Assembly (NCBI GenBank): GCA_020634575.1 | Contig: JACKBM010000020.1 | Location: forward strand, 28,753 to 92,752 | Length of the DNA: 64,000 bases | Direction of reading: 5' to 3' | Source: Ardenticatenales bacterium | GTDB taxonomy: Bacteria > Chloroflexota > Anaerolineae > Promineifilales > Promineifilaceae | Part shown: positions 36,567 to 47,400 of the stretch, piece after piece | How positions within the stretch are numbered: the first letter of the stretch is position 1 | Layout of the letters: the number at the start of each line of letters is the position of its first letter | Position numbers and translations under genes: made by a program | Notes under the pieces: model-generated | Databases searched by the model: none | What the model saw: the letters and a program-made list of their open reading frames with translations, nothing else | Told to the model about the DNA's origin: nothing

Positions 36567-39065
36567 GTGGGTAGAGTATTTGGTTTGACTGAACAACGGA
36601 CTGCGGTCTGGAATTCTTTTCTACTTGTTAGCGTACTGTTTGTCGCGGGATTTGTAGGCATTGCAATTTCCTACAATTTTTCGCTGGAGCCTGTGCTGAT
36701 TTATGGTGCCTGCCTGGTGGGGATGGGCATGGTCAATTTTGTGGCCGGCCAGCTTATCCGCCGCGAACGGTACTCGATTGGCTTTCTGCTGCTTACGCTG
36801 GTCATCAGTGCCCACCTTGTTATAACCAGCTTCTTCATTCGCGACGCCTCCTTTGTACTGCTTGGCTTTGATATCCTGATCATCTGGCTCATTTCTCGCG
36901 AGCATGTGAATACGCGCTGGCAGGTCGCGCTGATGGTCGGTACCGCTGTGATTGGTACCGGCATGGTGCTGCTTGATTTCTATGTTTTGCCCGAATACCG
37001 GGCCTACAGCCGTTTTGGCCAGCTGCTCATCGCCGCGATCGCCAGTATCTCCCTCCTCTATGCGCTCTGGCGCATTTTTCATGAATATCGGGACTATCCA
37101 CTGCGCAGCAAGCTGATTACGGCGACACTGTTTGCAGCCGTTGTTTCGATCGGGGTCAACATTTTTATTCAGGTGCAGTTAAGCTCCGCCGCACTGACGC
37201 AAGACATCGGGCAGGACCTGGAGCGGTTGGCCGAGAGTGAGGCATTGGCGGTCAGCGAGTTTATGGCCCGCCAGATCGATGTGCTCAATTCGCTGACCCT
37301 TAACGGGACGCTGCGGGCAACTCTGGGCGCATCCAACCAGCTAGTGACGCTGCCCAGGCAGAGCGATGATCCAGTGGCGCAGGGTGAGTTTGTCAACTCG
37401 CAATGGGCCGCAGCGACCGATAATGACATCATTGTTACCTCGCGACTGCAGAATGGGGCGGCCAACGCGTTGCTCCAGTTCCAGGAGTTTTTTGGCTTGC
37501 ACCGTGAGCTGTTGGTGACGGACCTGGAAGGCAACCTGGTGGCGGCCACCCAACGCACCGACGTCTTTTATTTTGGCGACGAGGCCTGGTGGCAGAGCAG
37601 CTATAACGAGGGTCAGGGCGGCGTGTTTATCGGCGACCCGATCGTGGGTGATAATCGCACGGTCCTCTGGGTCCACCTGGCGATGCCGGTGCGCGATCCT
37701 AGCAGTGGCGAGATGCTGGGCATTCTGCATTCCCGCTATGACCTGGAACAGCTTCTGGACGTGCTGGCCGAACGTGGCGAGGATCGTACGTCCGGTTCGA
37801 TTGATTTGCTGGTATCCGGCCGGTTATTCGACACCTACGACATTACCGGCATTGTCCCCAGTATCGAATTTGAGAACCTGGTCGACGTTTTAGGCCCGAC
37901 CACAGTTAGCCTCGACGAATTCTTCATCACCACCTACGAGGGCGAGCGGAGTTTTATCGCCATTGCCGGGCTGGACACATTGGGCCACGTGCCGGCCATC
38001 GATGCGCTGGATTGGGGCATTCTGGTGCACCAGTCGGAAAATGAAGCGCTGCTGCCAGTGCTGCGCCAGACAAGGGCGACGATCCTGGTCGGCTTCGGCA
38101 TTCTGGCCTTCACCACGATTATTGCGGCTTATGTGGCCGGCCTTATCGCCCGGCCGATTGTCCGGCTGACCGAGACAGCGGTCCAGGTTGCCGGCGGCGA
38201 CCTGACGGCGCGGGCGGAGGCCACCACCAGCGACGAGATGGGTGTGCTCTCGGCCTCATTCAACACGATGACCCAGGAGCTGCAGCGTTCTGTGCAGGAG
38301 CTGGAGTTGCGTGTAGCCGAACGGACACGCGCATTGGACCTCAGCGCTCAGGTTGGCCGGAAGCTGACCACGATCCTGGATACGGACCAACTGTTGCAGG
38401 CCCTCGTCGAGGAGCTGCAATCGGCTTTTGGCTACTATCATGTTCAGGTTTACTTGCGCGAAGGTCATACGAACCGGCTGATGCTACGCGGGAGTAGTGG
38501 TGAGGTCGGCCAGAAGCTGCTGGAACGGGGTCATACCCTGCTGCTGGGCCAGGGCATTGTCGGGCAGGCAGCCGCCCGGATGGCGGCCCTGGTCGTGCCG
38601 GATGTCAGCCGCAATTCCATGTGGTTCCCCAATGAATTGCTGCCCAGCACCCGGGCCGAAATGGCGGTGCCAATCACGGTTGGTGAGCAACTCATGGGTG
38701 TCATCGATATTCAGCATGACCTCGTCAACGGGTTGACCAATCAGGATGTCAGCACAGTGGAATCGATTGCCGCCCAGGTGGCAACGGCCTTGCAGAATGC
38801 CCGTTCTTACGAGCGGGCGCGCAGCCAGGCGGCCCAGGAAGCGCTGATCAATGAGATTGGCCAGAAGATTCAGAGCACGACCGATGTGGATCGGGCCATG
38901 CAGGTGGCGATTCGGGAGCTGGGCCGGGCGTTGGGCAAGGTACCGACGCGGGTCACGCTTTATCCGCGCCAGCCGGAAGCAGACGAGGCTGATGAGCTGG
39001 CAAACGACCGGCCGGTTAATAGAGCGATGAACGGCATTGGTTCACAGGATGGGCATCGTTCATGA
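36567..39065 (+). CDS. Membrane sensor: 6-TM-like region, Cache-like domain, HAMP, GAF; no output domain
   Basis: 832 residues, GTG start with strong site GGAAGGAGGG (36554-36563). Residues about 10-175 carry six hydrophobic helices. Another helix (about 180-200) precedes an extracellular Cache-like domain (about 205-510, with WWQSSYNEGQGG and LGILHSRYDL). A helix (about 512-535), HAMP (536-590) and coiled coil lead into a GAF domain (about 600-755) containing FGYYHVQVYL and NELLPSTRAEMAVPI. The C-terminus has the shared tail INEIGQKIQSTTDVDRAMQ. There is no kinase, receiver, cyclase or methyl-accepting domain. First gene of the sensor run; its stop overlaps the next start by 4 bp. Confidence 0.88.
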   Translation: MGRVFGLTEQRTAVWNSFLLVSVLFVAGFVGIAISYNFSLEPVLIYGACLVGMGMVNFVAGQLIRRERYSIGFLLLTLVISAHLVITSFFIRDASFVLLGFDILIIWLISREHVNTRWQVALMVGTAVIGTGMVLLDFYVLPEYRAYSRFGQLLIAAIASISLLYALWRIFHEYRDYPLRSKLITATLFAAVVSIGVNIFIQVQLSSAALTQDIGQDLERLAESEALAVSEFMARQIDVLNSLTLNGTLRATLGASNQLVTLPRQSDDPVAQGEFVNSQWAAATDNDIIVTSRLQNGAANALLQFQEFFGLHRELLVTDLEGNLVAATQRTDVFYFGDEAWWQSSYNEGQGGVFIGDPIVGDNRTVLWVHLAMPVRDPSSGEMLGILHSRYDLEQLLDVLAERGEDRTSGSIDLLVSGRLFDTYDITGIVPSIEFENLVDVLGPTTVSLDEFFITTYEGERSFIAIAGLDTLGHVPAIDALDWGILVHQSENEALLPVLRQTRATILVGFGILAFTTIIAAYVAGLIARPIVRLTETAVQVAGGDLTARAEATTSDEMGVLSASFNTMTQELQRSVQELELRVAERTRALDLSAQVGRKLTTILDTDQLLQALVEELQSAFGYYHVQVYLREGHTNRLMLRGSSGEVGQKLLERGHTLLLGQGIVGQAAARMAALVVPDVSRNSMWFPNELLPSTRAEMAVPITVGEQLMGVIDIQHDLVNGLTNQDVSTVESIAAQVATALQNARSYERARSQAAQEALINEIGQKIQSTTDVDRAMQVAIRELGRALGKVPTRVTLYPRQPEADEADELANDRPVNRAMNGIGSQDGHRS

Positions 39066-40402
39066 CAGTTGCGGAGCGGGTGATGCAACCATTGGTCGAT
39101 ATCGGCCAGGCGCTGGATCAGCGGCGGGAGATCGTTCTGCGCTGGGTTCTGTGGGGTGCTCTGCTGCTGCTGCCGCCTATTTTGCTGCTGCAATATGAGC
39201 TGATATTGGCCAGACAGCCGCGCCTGCTTTATGTGGGCGGCGGGCTTGCCCTGCTGTCCGGCATTCTCCTGTTCTTCCGGCGCATTCCCTACCGCTTCAA
39301 GGCTGGTTTACTCACGACATTGCTGATTATTACCAGCTGCTACAATTTGCTCGCAATCGGGGTGAACAGCAGTAGCCTGTTGACCATTTTTGTCGTTTTG
39401 TTGCTGGTATTTGCCTTTATGGGCTTGCGGGCCGGCCTGGCGGCGACATTGCTTTTTGCCGTGGCGATTGGGGGGATGGGGGCTTTGATGGGGACCGGCC
39501 GGTTCTCTGTCCCTTCTGCCCTGGAAATTTACGTTGGCCCCACCTGGTATGGCCTGGCTATTCGCTATGGTCTGCTCTCGACCATTGTGCTGTTGATGAG
39601 CCTTAGCTTTGTCCGCGTGATCTCGCGGGCCCTGCATGATCAGCTGGCCCTCACTGATCGCCTGGCCGCGGAGCGCAGCGCTCTCCTGGGCCGGGTCGAA
39701 GAAAGTACCAAGGCCTTGACGCTGACGGCGGAAATCAGCCGCCAGTTGACCACGATTCTGGATGCTGATGCCTTGCTGGATGCGTTGCTTGGCCAGATTC
39801 AGACGATGTTTGGCTACTATTACGTCCAGGTCTACTTGCTCGAAAAAGAGACCAATATGCTGACTCTCCACGGCGGTACCGGCCAGCCCGGTGTCAATGT
39901 GGCGGGTTTGCCCGGCCGGCAGGTGGTTCCGCTGGGTGTGGGCATGGTAGGCCTGGCCGCGTCCCGCGGCACGTCCATTGTGGTCAACGACATTTCGGAG
40001 AGCAACATCTGGTTGCCCAACCCCAACCTGCCCAAAACCCAGGCTGAGGTTGCGCTGCCCATCGTTTTGGCGGATGAGGTGATCGGCGTTTTGGACGTCC
40101 ATCATCACCAGCTAAACGGGCTGACCGAGTCAGATCTGGCCACCCTGGAGACCGTTGCCTCGCAGCTGGCAACCGCTCTGAACAATGCCCGCCTGTTCGA
40201 GCAAGCTTTCCAACAGGCTACGCATGAGGCTCAGATCAATCGCATCGCGCAACGGCTGGAGGCCAGCACGGACGTTTATTCGCTGGTGCAATCAGCGGCT
40301 CGCGAGATTGGCCAGGCGCTGGGTGCGCAAGTCATGGTGGATATCAATCTCGGGGAACTGCAATCACAGGTCCTTAAAACCGACATAGGGCGGCTACGAT
40401 GA
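39062..40402 (+). CDS. Multi-TM GAF protein without output domain
   Basis: 446 residues. About five or six hydrophobic helices in residues 20-190, a short coiled segment, one GAF domain (about 220-385) with FGYYYVQVYL and AEVALPI, and the shared C-terminal tail from INRIAQRLEASTDVYSLVQ. There is no catalytic domain. Starts and stops overlap neighbours by 4 bp on both sides (ATGA), so it is translated in a coupled manner. Likely a membrane component that passes a signal to the kinase encoded later; this is inference. Confidence 0.85.
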   Translation: MTVAERVMQPLVDIGQALDQRREIVLRWVLWGALLLLPPILLLQYELILARQPRLLYVGGGLALLSGILLFFRRIPYRFKAGLLTTLLIITSCYNLLAIGVNSSSLLTIFVVLLLVFAFMGLRAGLAATLLFAVAIGGMGALMGTGRFSVPSALEIYVGPTWYGLAIRYGLLSTIVLLMSLSFVRVISRALHDQLALTDRLAAERSALLGRVEESTKALTLTAEISRQLTTILDADALLDALLGQIQTMFGYYYVQVYLLEKETNMLTLHGGTGQPGVNVAGLPGRQVVPLGVGMVGLAASRGTSIVVNDISESNIWLPNPNLPKTQAEVALPIVLADEVIGVLDVHHHQLNGLTESDLATLETVASQLATALNNARLFEQAFQQATHEAQINRIAQRLEASTDVYSLVQSAAREIGQALGAQVMVDINLGELQSQVLKTDIGRLR

Positions 40403-41724
40403 GCACAGGGATAATGGGCGAAATATTGCCCCTGACCAGCGAGCATCCCCAGGCTCGCCGCCTGATGGCCGAGTCGCGCCGCCTGATTAGCCAGCGCATG
40501 GCGCGCTTGCTGGCTCTATTCCTGCCGGTGCTCCTGTTCCCCACGATCCGGACGGCATTTTTGGCCGAGCAGTGGCCTGTGCTTTTCAGCTTTTTGCTCG
40601 GCCTGGTGCTAATCGCCTATGCAGCTTTAGCCGTGCGTTTGCCCCATCAATTGCGTTCTACCACGCTGATATTGGCGCTGGAGCTGCTTATTGTCGGCGA
40701 AGTGGCGGCGCATGGGCTCATCGTTGATGCCCTGCCCTACGCCCTTCTGGCCCTCATCCTGGCCACAACCTTGCTGGACGTCTGGGTGGGCATCGGGATA
40801 TTCCTGGTCAACCTGGCTGGCACGATTGGCGCAGCTTCATTGACACAAAACGGGCTTGTCGACACCAGTAGCCCGCTGTTGCTTGAATATCTGGCGGGCA
40901 ACCTGTGGCTCTGGGTGACCATTAAATTCGCCATTCTGCTGCCGCTTATGGTGATGCCTTTCCTCTGGCTGCTGGATGACACGGGCCATTCTCTGGGCCA
41001 GCAGCGCGATCTGTCGCGGGCCCTGCGCCAGGAGCAACAGCTGTTGACACGGCGGATCGCGACGAGGCGGCAGGCGCTGGAGACCAGTCTGCAAATCAGC
41101 GCCAATCTGGCCACGTTGCTGAACGTAGATCTCCTGGTTGACGAGGTCGTCCAGCAGATACACCGCTCCTTTAACTACTACCACGTGCAAATATATCTGC
41201 TGCGCAAGACGAAGCCGGAGCTGGAGCTGCGGGGGGCTACTGGTACAGCAGGCAAGGAATTGTTAGCCCGTGACCATGCGGTTGGCCTGGGCGAAGGCAT
41301 GGTGGGCCGGGCTGCCCGTGAACGCGAGCTGCTGCTGGCCTCTGATGTGCGCCAGGATCCCCATTGGCTACCCAACGAATTGCTGCCGGATACGCGCGCC
41401 GAAATCGCCATTCCCATTGTGGCAGGCGAAGACCTGATCGGTGTGTTGGATGTGCAGCATGATTTGCTGGAAGGTTTGACCGCGGATGACCTGGTGGTGC
41501 TGCAAACGATAGCCAACCAGGTCGCCATCGCCGTTCAGAATGCCTCCCTGTTCCAGCGAGCCCAAAGGCGTGCGGAAACGGTGGCCATGGTGAACCGGGT
41601 TGTGACCACGATCCGGCATGAGTCAGACCTGGACCAGGTGTTGAAAATGACAGTGAAGCAGATGGGCGAACTGGTGAGTGCCCGTGAAGCGCAAATTGTA
41701 CTGTCGCTTGATAAGGAAGATTAA
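40399..41724 (+). CDS. Multi-TM GAF protein without output domain
   Basis: 441 residues, built like the previous gene product: hydrophobic helices over residues about 35-195, one GAF domain (about 230-385) with FNYYHVQIYL and NELLPDTRAEIAIPI, and a tail VNRVVTTIRHESDLDQVLK of the shared type. The similarity and 4-bp coupling suggest tandem duplication within the operon. No catalytic motif. Followed by a 54-bp gap. Confidence 0.85.
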   Translation: MSTGIMGEILPLTSEHPQARRLMAESRRLISQRMARLLALFLPVLLFPTIRTAFLAEQWPVLFSFLLGLVLIAYAALAVRLPHQLRSTTLILALELLIVGEVAAHGLIVDALPYALLALILATTLLDVWVGIGIFLVNLAGTIGAASLTQNGLVDTSSPLLLEYLAGNLWLWVTIKFAILLPLMVMPFLWLLDDTGHSLGQQRDLSRALRQEQQLLTRRIATRRQALETSLQISANLATLLNVDLLVDEVVQQIHRSFNYYHVQIYLLRKTKPELELRGATGTAGKELLARDHAVGLGEGMVGRAARERELLLASDVRQDPHWLPNELLPDTRAEIAIPIVAGEDLIGVLDVQHDLLEGLTADDLVVLQTIANQVAIAVQNASLFQRAQRRAETVAMVNRVVTTIRHESDLDQVLKMTVKQMGELVSAREAQIVLSLDKED

Positions 41725-41778
41725 TCGTGAGATTTGCTGCAAATAATCTCAAGCGTCAAAAAGCGACCAGGGGGTGTC

Positions 41779-44379
41779 ATGCATACGCCATTTCATAGCA
41801 GCCTGACCTGGCGCAACTCAGTTGCCTTGTTCGTGCTGAGTGTCGTGGCTTTTATCTGTTTTGCCATGATGAAGCAGACGGTTGTCGCGCAGCAGGACAA
41901 TGCGGCGCGGCTGGTGCTTGTCAGCCAGCAGCCCCAGTTGGCCGACAGCATCGCGGTGGCGGCATTGGAGCTGGTCTATGGCGCCACACCCCAGCAACGG
42001 GACGCGGCGCGGGATAGCCTGGCCCGGGCCATCAACCAATTTGAAGAAAATCACCGGACCCTGACCCGGCCGGATCTGGCCAGTGGCGAGCTGCCGCTGA
42101 CCAGTTCAATGAGCAATCTCTACTTCAATGATCCGTTTGATCTGGACGACCAGGTTCTGCAATATCTCGAAGCAGCAGTCCAGCTTCAATTCACCTCTGA
42201 TCCTGATTTGACGCCGGATATGCCCGCGTTGACCTATCTTCTGGAACAGCGCGAAGGGCGCCTCATGAGCAGCCTGCAGGGTGCTGTCAATTTGCAGCAA
42301 GCCAGCAACGAGGCAGAAGTGCAGCAACAGGATGTGGTCTTGTGGGCAGCCATCGGCGCCATGCTGTTGTCGCTGGCACTGGTAGGCCTCATTATTTTTG
42401 TGCCGCTGCAGCGATTGGTCCGGCAACGCAGTGAAGAGCTGATCACAACCAATCAGCGGTTGCAGGGCCAGAATGAGGCCGTTGGCAACCTGACGCGAGA
42501 CATGGAACTGGCTGCTGAGATTGGCCAGGTCGTCACCGAAATTCAGGACCTGGATGCGCTGTTGATTCGGGCGGTAGATCTGGTCCGTTCCCGTTTTGAT
42601 CTCTATTACACCCAGATTTACATGACGGATCCGAACCGGCGCAGCCTGCTCCTGCGGGCTGGTACCGGCGAAGTGGGCCGAACCTTGATGGACAGAGGGC
42701 ATCGCCTGGCGGTGGCGCCGGACTCCATCAATGGCATCGCCGCCTATGAGCGGCGTTCCCTGATCGTGGCAGACACGGAAGCCAGCGCGGCTTTCCGGCC
42801 GAATGTGCTGTTGCCGGAAACACGCTCCGAAATGGCCGTCCCTATCCTGTATCAGGATGAAATCCTGGGTGTGCTGAATCTGCAGAGTGCGGTTGTCAAT
42901 GGCTTGAGTTCGGCGTCATTGCCCGCCTTTGAGGCGATTGCCGGTCAGCTGGCTGTTGCCATCGTCAACGCCAATCTGTTTGAGGTGACGCGCAACGCGC
43001 AGGAAGAGATGGCGCTGCAAGCCCGCCGCCTCACGGAAGCGGGCTGGTCTGATTTCCTGAATGCGGTGGACCGCGGCGAAACCATTGGCTATGTCTATGA
43101 TCAGTCTGGGCTGAAGAGTATGAATCACCGCCCGCGGCGGGCCAGCCATTCGGTCAACACTTACTCCAGCCGGATTGCGATCGCTGGCACAACCATTGGC
43201 CAGATTCAGCTTACGGCCGACCCGGATGTGAGCTGGAGTGAAGAACAGCTTGAGCTGGTCGATGCCATTTCCCAGCAGGTGGCACGCCAGCTCGATAACA
43301 TTCGCCTGTTGGCCGAGGCGGACCGCTATCGGGAACAGGCCGACCTGGCGCTGCGCCGTCTGACGGGCGAGGCGTGGTCAGGTTATGCCAAACAGCGGCA
43401 GCTTTCCAATTATCTGTACGATGGCCAGAAGATCTCCCTGCTTTCGGGGTCGGATTCAGGGGATACAAGCCTGCCCACGCTGGTTGAACCGCTGGAAGTG
43501 CGCGGCGAAATCATCGGCGAAGTTGCCGTCAATGAAAACAGCGACATGGATGAGGATGCGCCGGACCTCATCGCCGCCGTGGCGGAGCGGTTGAGCAGCC
43601 ATCTGGAGAACCTGCGCTTGAATGAGCAGATGGAGCGGGCGCTGAATGCGTCTGAGACCCAGGCAGAGCGGTTGGTACAGTTGAATGAGTTGGGCGCCTC
43701 CCTCAGTAATGCCCGCACGTTGGAAGAGGTTTTGACGCTGGCGGCGGTGCAAACCAAGGAGCTGGTCGGCGGCCAGCGGGCCAGTCTGGCCCTCTTTAAT
43801 CCCAGCACCGGTGTGCTGACTATCCATGACCTGGATGATGAGGTGACCGCCTCGATCATGCGGCGGGAGATGGCAGCTGCCGGCACGGCGATGGAAGAGG
43901 TGTTGATGACCGGTCATGTGTTGAGCTTCGCTGACATTCGCCACTCAGAGTTTGTCGACAATGTCGGCCTGCGTGAGCTGGATATCCGGTCCCGGGCCAT
44001 TGCGCCGCTGATTACCCAGCAAGGTGTGATCGGCACCATTAATGTGGGCAGTGTCGTGATCAATGATTTTGACCAGACCGATCTTTCCTTGATGCAACAG
44101 CTGGCCAGCTTGCTGGCAGCGACCATCGACAACCGGCGGTTGTTGAGTGATGCCCAGCGCCAGGCGTATCGGGAGCGGATGGTCAACCAAATTACCCAGA
44201 AAATCCAGGGAGCGCGCACCATCGATGGGGCGCTGCAAACTGCGGTGGAAGAGCTTGGCCGTACCTTGAAGGCGCGCCAGGCGCGTGTGCAGCTTGGTTC
44301 AGCAACGGTGAATGGTACCAATGGAACCAGCAACGGCCGGGTTGACGGCTATGAAGAATTAGGCAATGGCGTGCCTTAA
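41779..44379 (+). CDS. Two-TM sensor with two GAF and two degenerate GAF-like modules; no output domain
   Basis: 866 residues. TM helix about 10-32, an extracytoplasmic helical part (about 33-185), second TM about 188-210. Then a GAF (about 235-400; YYTQIYM, LLPETRSEMAVPI), two degenerate modules (about 405-510 and 515-620) starting AGW-SDF and EAWSGY with a YxYD motif, a further GAF (about 625-785) and the shared tail NQITQKIQGARTIDGALQ. ATG at 41779 with AGGGGGTG nearby; an earlier TTG at 41734 is in frame but lacks support. No catalytic domain. Confidence 0.85.
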   Translation: MHTPFHSSLTWRNSVALFVLSVVAFICFAMMKQTVVAQQDNAARLVLVSQQPQLADSIAVAALELVYGATPQQRDAARDSLARAINQFEENHRTLTRPDLASGELPLTSSMSNLYFNDPFDLDDQVLQYLEAAVQLQFTSDPDLTPDMPALTYLLEQREGRLMSSLQGAVNLQQASNEAEVQQQDVVLWAAIGAMLLSLALVGLIIFVPLQRLVRQRSEELITTNQRLQGQNEAVGNLTRDMELAAEIGQVVTEIQDLDALLIRAVDLVRSRFDLYYTQIYMTDPNRRSLLLRAGTGEVGRTLMDRGHRLAVAPDSINGIAAYERRSLIVADTEASAAFRPNVLLPETRSEMAVPILYQDEILGVLNLQSAVVNGLSSASLPAFEAIAGQLAVAIVNANLFEVTRNAQEEMALQARRLTEAGWSDFLNAVDRGETIGYVYDQSGLKSMNHRPRRASHSVNTYSSRIAIAGTTIGQIQLTADPDVSWSEEQLELVDAISQQVARQLDNIRLLAEADRYREQADLALRRLTGEAWSGYAKQRQLSNYLYDGQKISLLSGSDSGDTSLPTLVEPLEVRGEIIGEVAVNENSDMDEDAPDLIAAVAERLSSHLENLRLNEQMERALNASETQAERLVQLNELGASLSNARTLEEVLTLAAVQTKELVGGQRASLALFNPSTGVLTIHDLDDEVTASIMRREMAAAGTAMEEVLMTGHVLSFADIRHSEFVDNVGLRELDIRSRAIAPLITQQGVIGTINVGSVVINDFDQTDLSLMQQLASLLAATIDNRRLLSDAQRQAYRERMVNQITQKIQGARTIDGALQTAVEELGRTLKARQARVQLGSATVNGTNGTSNGRVDGYEELGNGVP

Positions 44380-44402
44380 GCACTGTGTTGGAGTAGCCAG
44401 CA

Positions 44403-47400
44403 ATGGCCGAAAATAAGCGTAGAAAAAGTTTCGAATTGACAGATGCAGAATGGAGTTTTGAGCTCAATCCGCCGGGCCTGCACCCAATGGCCGGCAACGT
44501 CGAGTTCTTTTTCGATTTTGCGCGCGAACTGTACGTCATACTGGATGCGACCGGCAACGTCCATCGCATCAACGAGGCGCTGGCCCGCCTGGGTGGTTGG
44601 GAACCGGCCGATTGCGCCGGCCAACCCTTTGCCAATCTCATTGCCCCGGACGACCGGCCAGCCGTGGCCGCCATCCTGGCTGAGAACGCAGCCGCCGGTC
44701 CAGGGGCTGATTTTACCGCCGCTTGCCTCACGGCAGACGAAACGACGATCCCTATCGCCTGGCGGCTTTCAACGCAGCCCAGCGGTATGCTTTATCTGGC
44801 CGGTGTGCCTGCGGCGCAACCAGCCCCAGCGCCAACGCCGGCACCTGAACCGGCCGAACTGCCGGCGCCGGTTGAGCCGGCCCAGACCGAGCCAGCGGTT
44901 GTCGCAGCCGAGGCGCCCCCCAATCTGTTTCAGACCATTTTTGAACAGCTACCTGAACCCTGGTTGCTGGCCTCAGCGGAAGGGTTTGTGGATGGCAACC
45001 AGGCGGCGCTGGCCCTGCTTGGCCTGGCTGATAAAGAGGCGTTAATTGGCCGGCAATTGAGTGATCTGTCACCGTCTCATCAGGCTGATCACGTGGCTTC
45101 TGCCGACAAATTTGCCAACGCCCTGGCCCGTCTGGAGCAGAAGAGCCAGCACGAGTTTGATTGGCTACTGACGGGCGACGAGGGGGCGGACCGGCCGGTC
45201 CACATCCACCTCAGTCGCAGCGCCGCCCTGCCGGACCTATACCTCATGCGGCTCCGCTTGGCCGCTACTGAGCCGGATTACGCGACACTGAGCAGCCGCC
45301 GCGTCCGCGAACTCGGCCTGCTGGCCGAAGTGGCCGCGACGATCGCCCGGGTCTCCGATCCTGACCAACTGCTGGACGACGTTGTGAATCTGACCAAGGA
45401 TCTTTTCGTGCTCTATCATGCGCAGCTTTTCCTGCGCAGCAGCTTTGGCGATTGGCTGGAACTGCGTGCCGGCGCTGGTCCCGAAGGCGAGCAGTTGGTC
45501 CGTCAGGGTTTCCGGATTGGCGTTACCGAACACGACAACATCATCTCTTTTGCGGCCATGATGCGCGAGACAGTGCTGGTGAGCGATATCCAGTCCAGCG
45601 AACAGTTCCGGCCGGTGGCTATCTTGCCAGAATCTCATGGCGAGATGGCGATCCCTATCCTGGTGGACAACGAGCTATTGGGTGTGCTTGATTTGCATTG
45701 CCTGCGCCCGGATCGCTTTGCCGGTGAGGAAGGGAAGGTGTTTACCAGCCTCGCCGTCCTGATCGGTGTGGCCCTGCAGAATGCGCGCAACATGGATGAG
45801 GCGCTGCGCAGCCGCGAAGAGCTGGCCCGCCTCTCTGCCCGCTACGCGGAACAACGGCGCACCAATGTGGTTGACCGTATGGGGCAGCAAAATCAGTTTG
45901 ACTACCAGGATCCGGAAGCGGACGAACAGTTCCAGACAGATTTTAACGGCCGGCTGGCTGAGGTCCGTCAGCTAGAACGCCCCCTGACCCTGCAGGAGCA
46001 AAACCTGGGCTCCCTGACCGTCCTGGATCCTCAGGCTGATCCCGAGGATGCTGAGCTGATCATCGACGCCGTCCTGACCTCGCTTTCGGCGCATCTGGAG
46101 AACCTGCGGCTCACGGCGCAGACTGAGGAAGCGCTGGGCGAGACCGAGCTGCTGTATCATGTCAGCGCTCGCCTGAACGCGGCGACGTCGGTGAGTGAGG
46201 TGCTCCAGGCGGTGGTTGAGTCCGGCCTGGCGCATCAGATGACGGCGGCGACGCTGATGTTGCTGGAGCTGGATGAGCAGGGGCAGCCGGAATATGCTGT
46301 GGTGTCTGCCAGCTGGGGCAACAGCGAGCTCACGACGACCCCCATCGGCCAGCGCTATTACCTGCCTGACCTGCCCTCCTCGTCCGTCTGGATCGAACGG
46401 AAAGAAGACGCCGTGCTCATCGAGGATATTCGCCTGGATGTGCGGGTGGATGAGGCGACACGCCAATTCTTTGAACAGCTGCAGGTGCGCAGTATGGTGC
46501 TGTTGCCGCTGAACTATCGCGGTCGCTGGATTGGTATTTTGACGATCACCTGGGCGGAGCCGCACCGCTTTGAGAGCAATGAGCAGCGGGCTTACCAGGC
46601 GTTGACGGTGCAGATGACCACGGCGGTCAACAACCTGATGTTGTTGGATGAGTCACAGGTTCGGGCGACGCAGCTGGAGAAGCTGAGCCAGGCGGAGACC
46701 GATCTGTCGCTGGCCAACGATGAGGATGCGATCCTGCTGGCGTTGGTGCGCCAGCTGCCCAGCCGCTGGCTGCGCAAGGCGACGCTGAGCTATCTTGATG
46801 ATTCTGGGGCTGAGCTGATGCAGCAGTTGGTGAGCCATTGGACACCGGCCGGTTTCCAGGTCACTGATTTTTCTGACCTCACGCAAGAGGTGGTCAACCC
46901 CAACGGCCTGGCCCAGCTATGGCTGCAATACGCCGGTGAAGTTCTCAGCATCGCCGATGTTCAATCAGATTATCGCCTGCCGCCCGCCGTCAAGGTGATG
47001 GCGGAGGAAGAAGGCTGGGCCGCCGTCACCATGTTGCCGTTGCGCAGTGCCAACCGCTGGCAGGGCGTTCTGGCCCTCTACTGGACCACGACAGATGAAC
47101 TGGGCGACGATCAATTCTTCCTCTTCGACCGGTTGATGGAGCCGATTTCGGCCGTTGTGGCCAGCCGGCGCGCCCAGCTGGAGCAGCAGCAGGCGGAGGC
47201 CGCTGAGCGTGCCGCCCGGCGGGAGACAGAAAGCCTCTATATCGCCAGCCGGCGCATCAATGAAGCGCAGGATCTGGAAAACATCCTGGCGGCGACGGTG
47301 GAAACGGCCGGTGTGACCGACTTTAACAGCGGGATCATCGTTATTTTCGACGAGGACATTCGCGACGGTGAGCTGGACATCCAGATTGTCGCCAACTGGC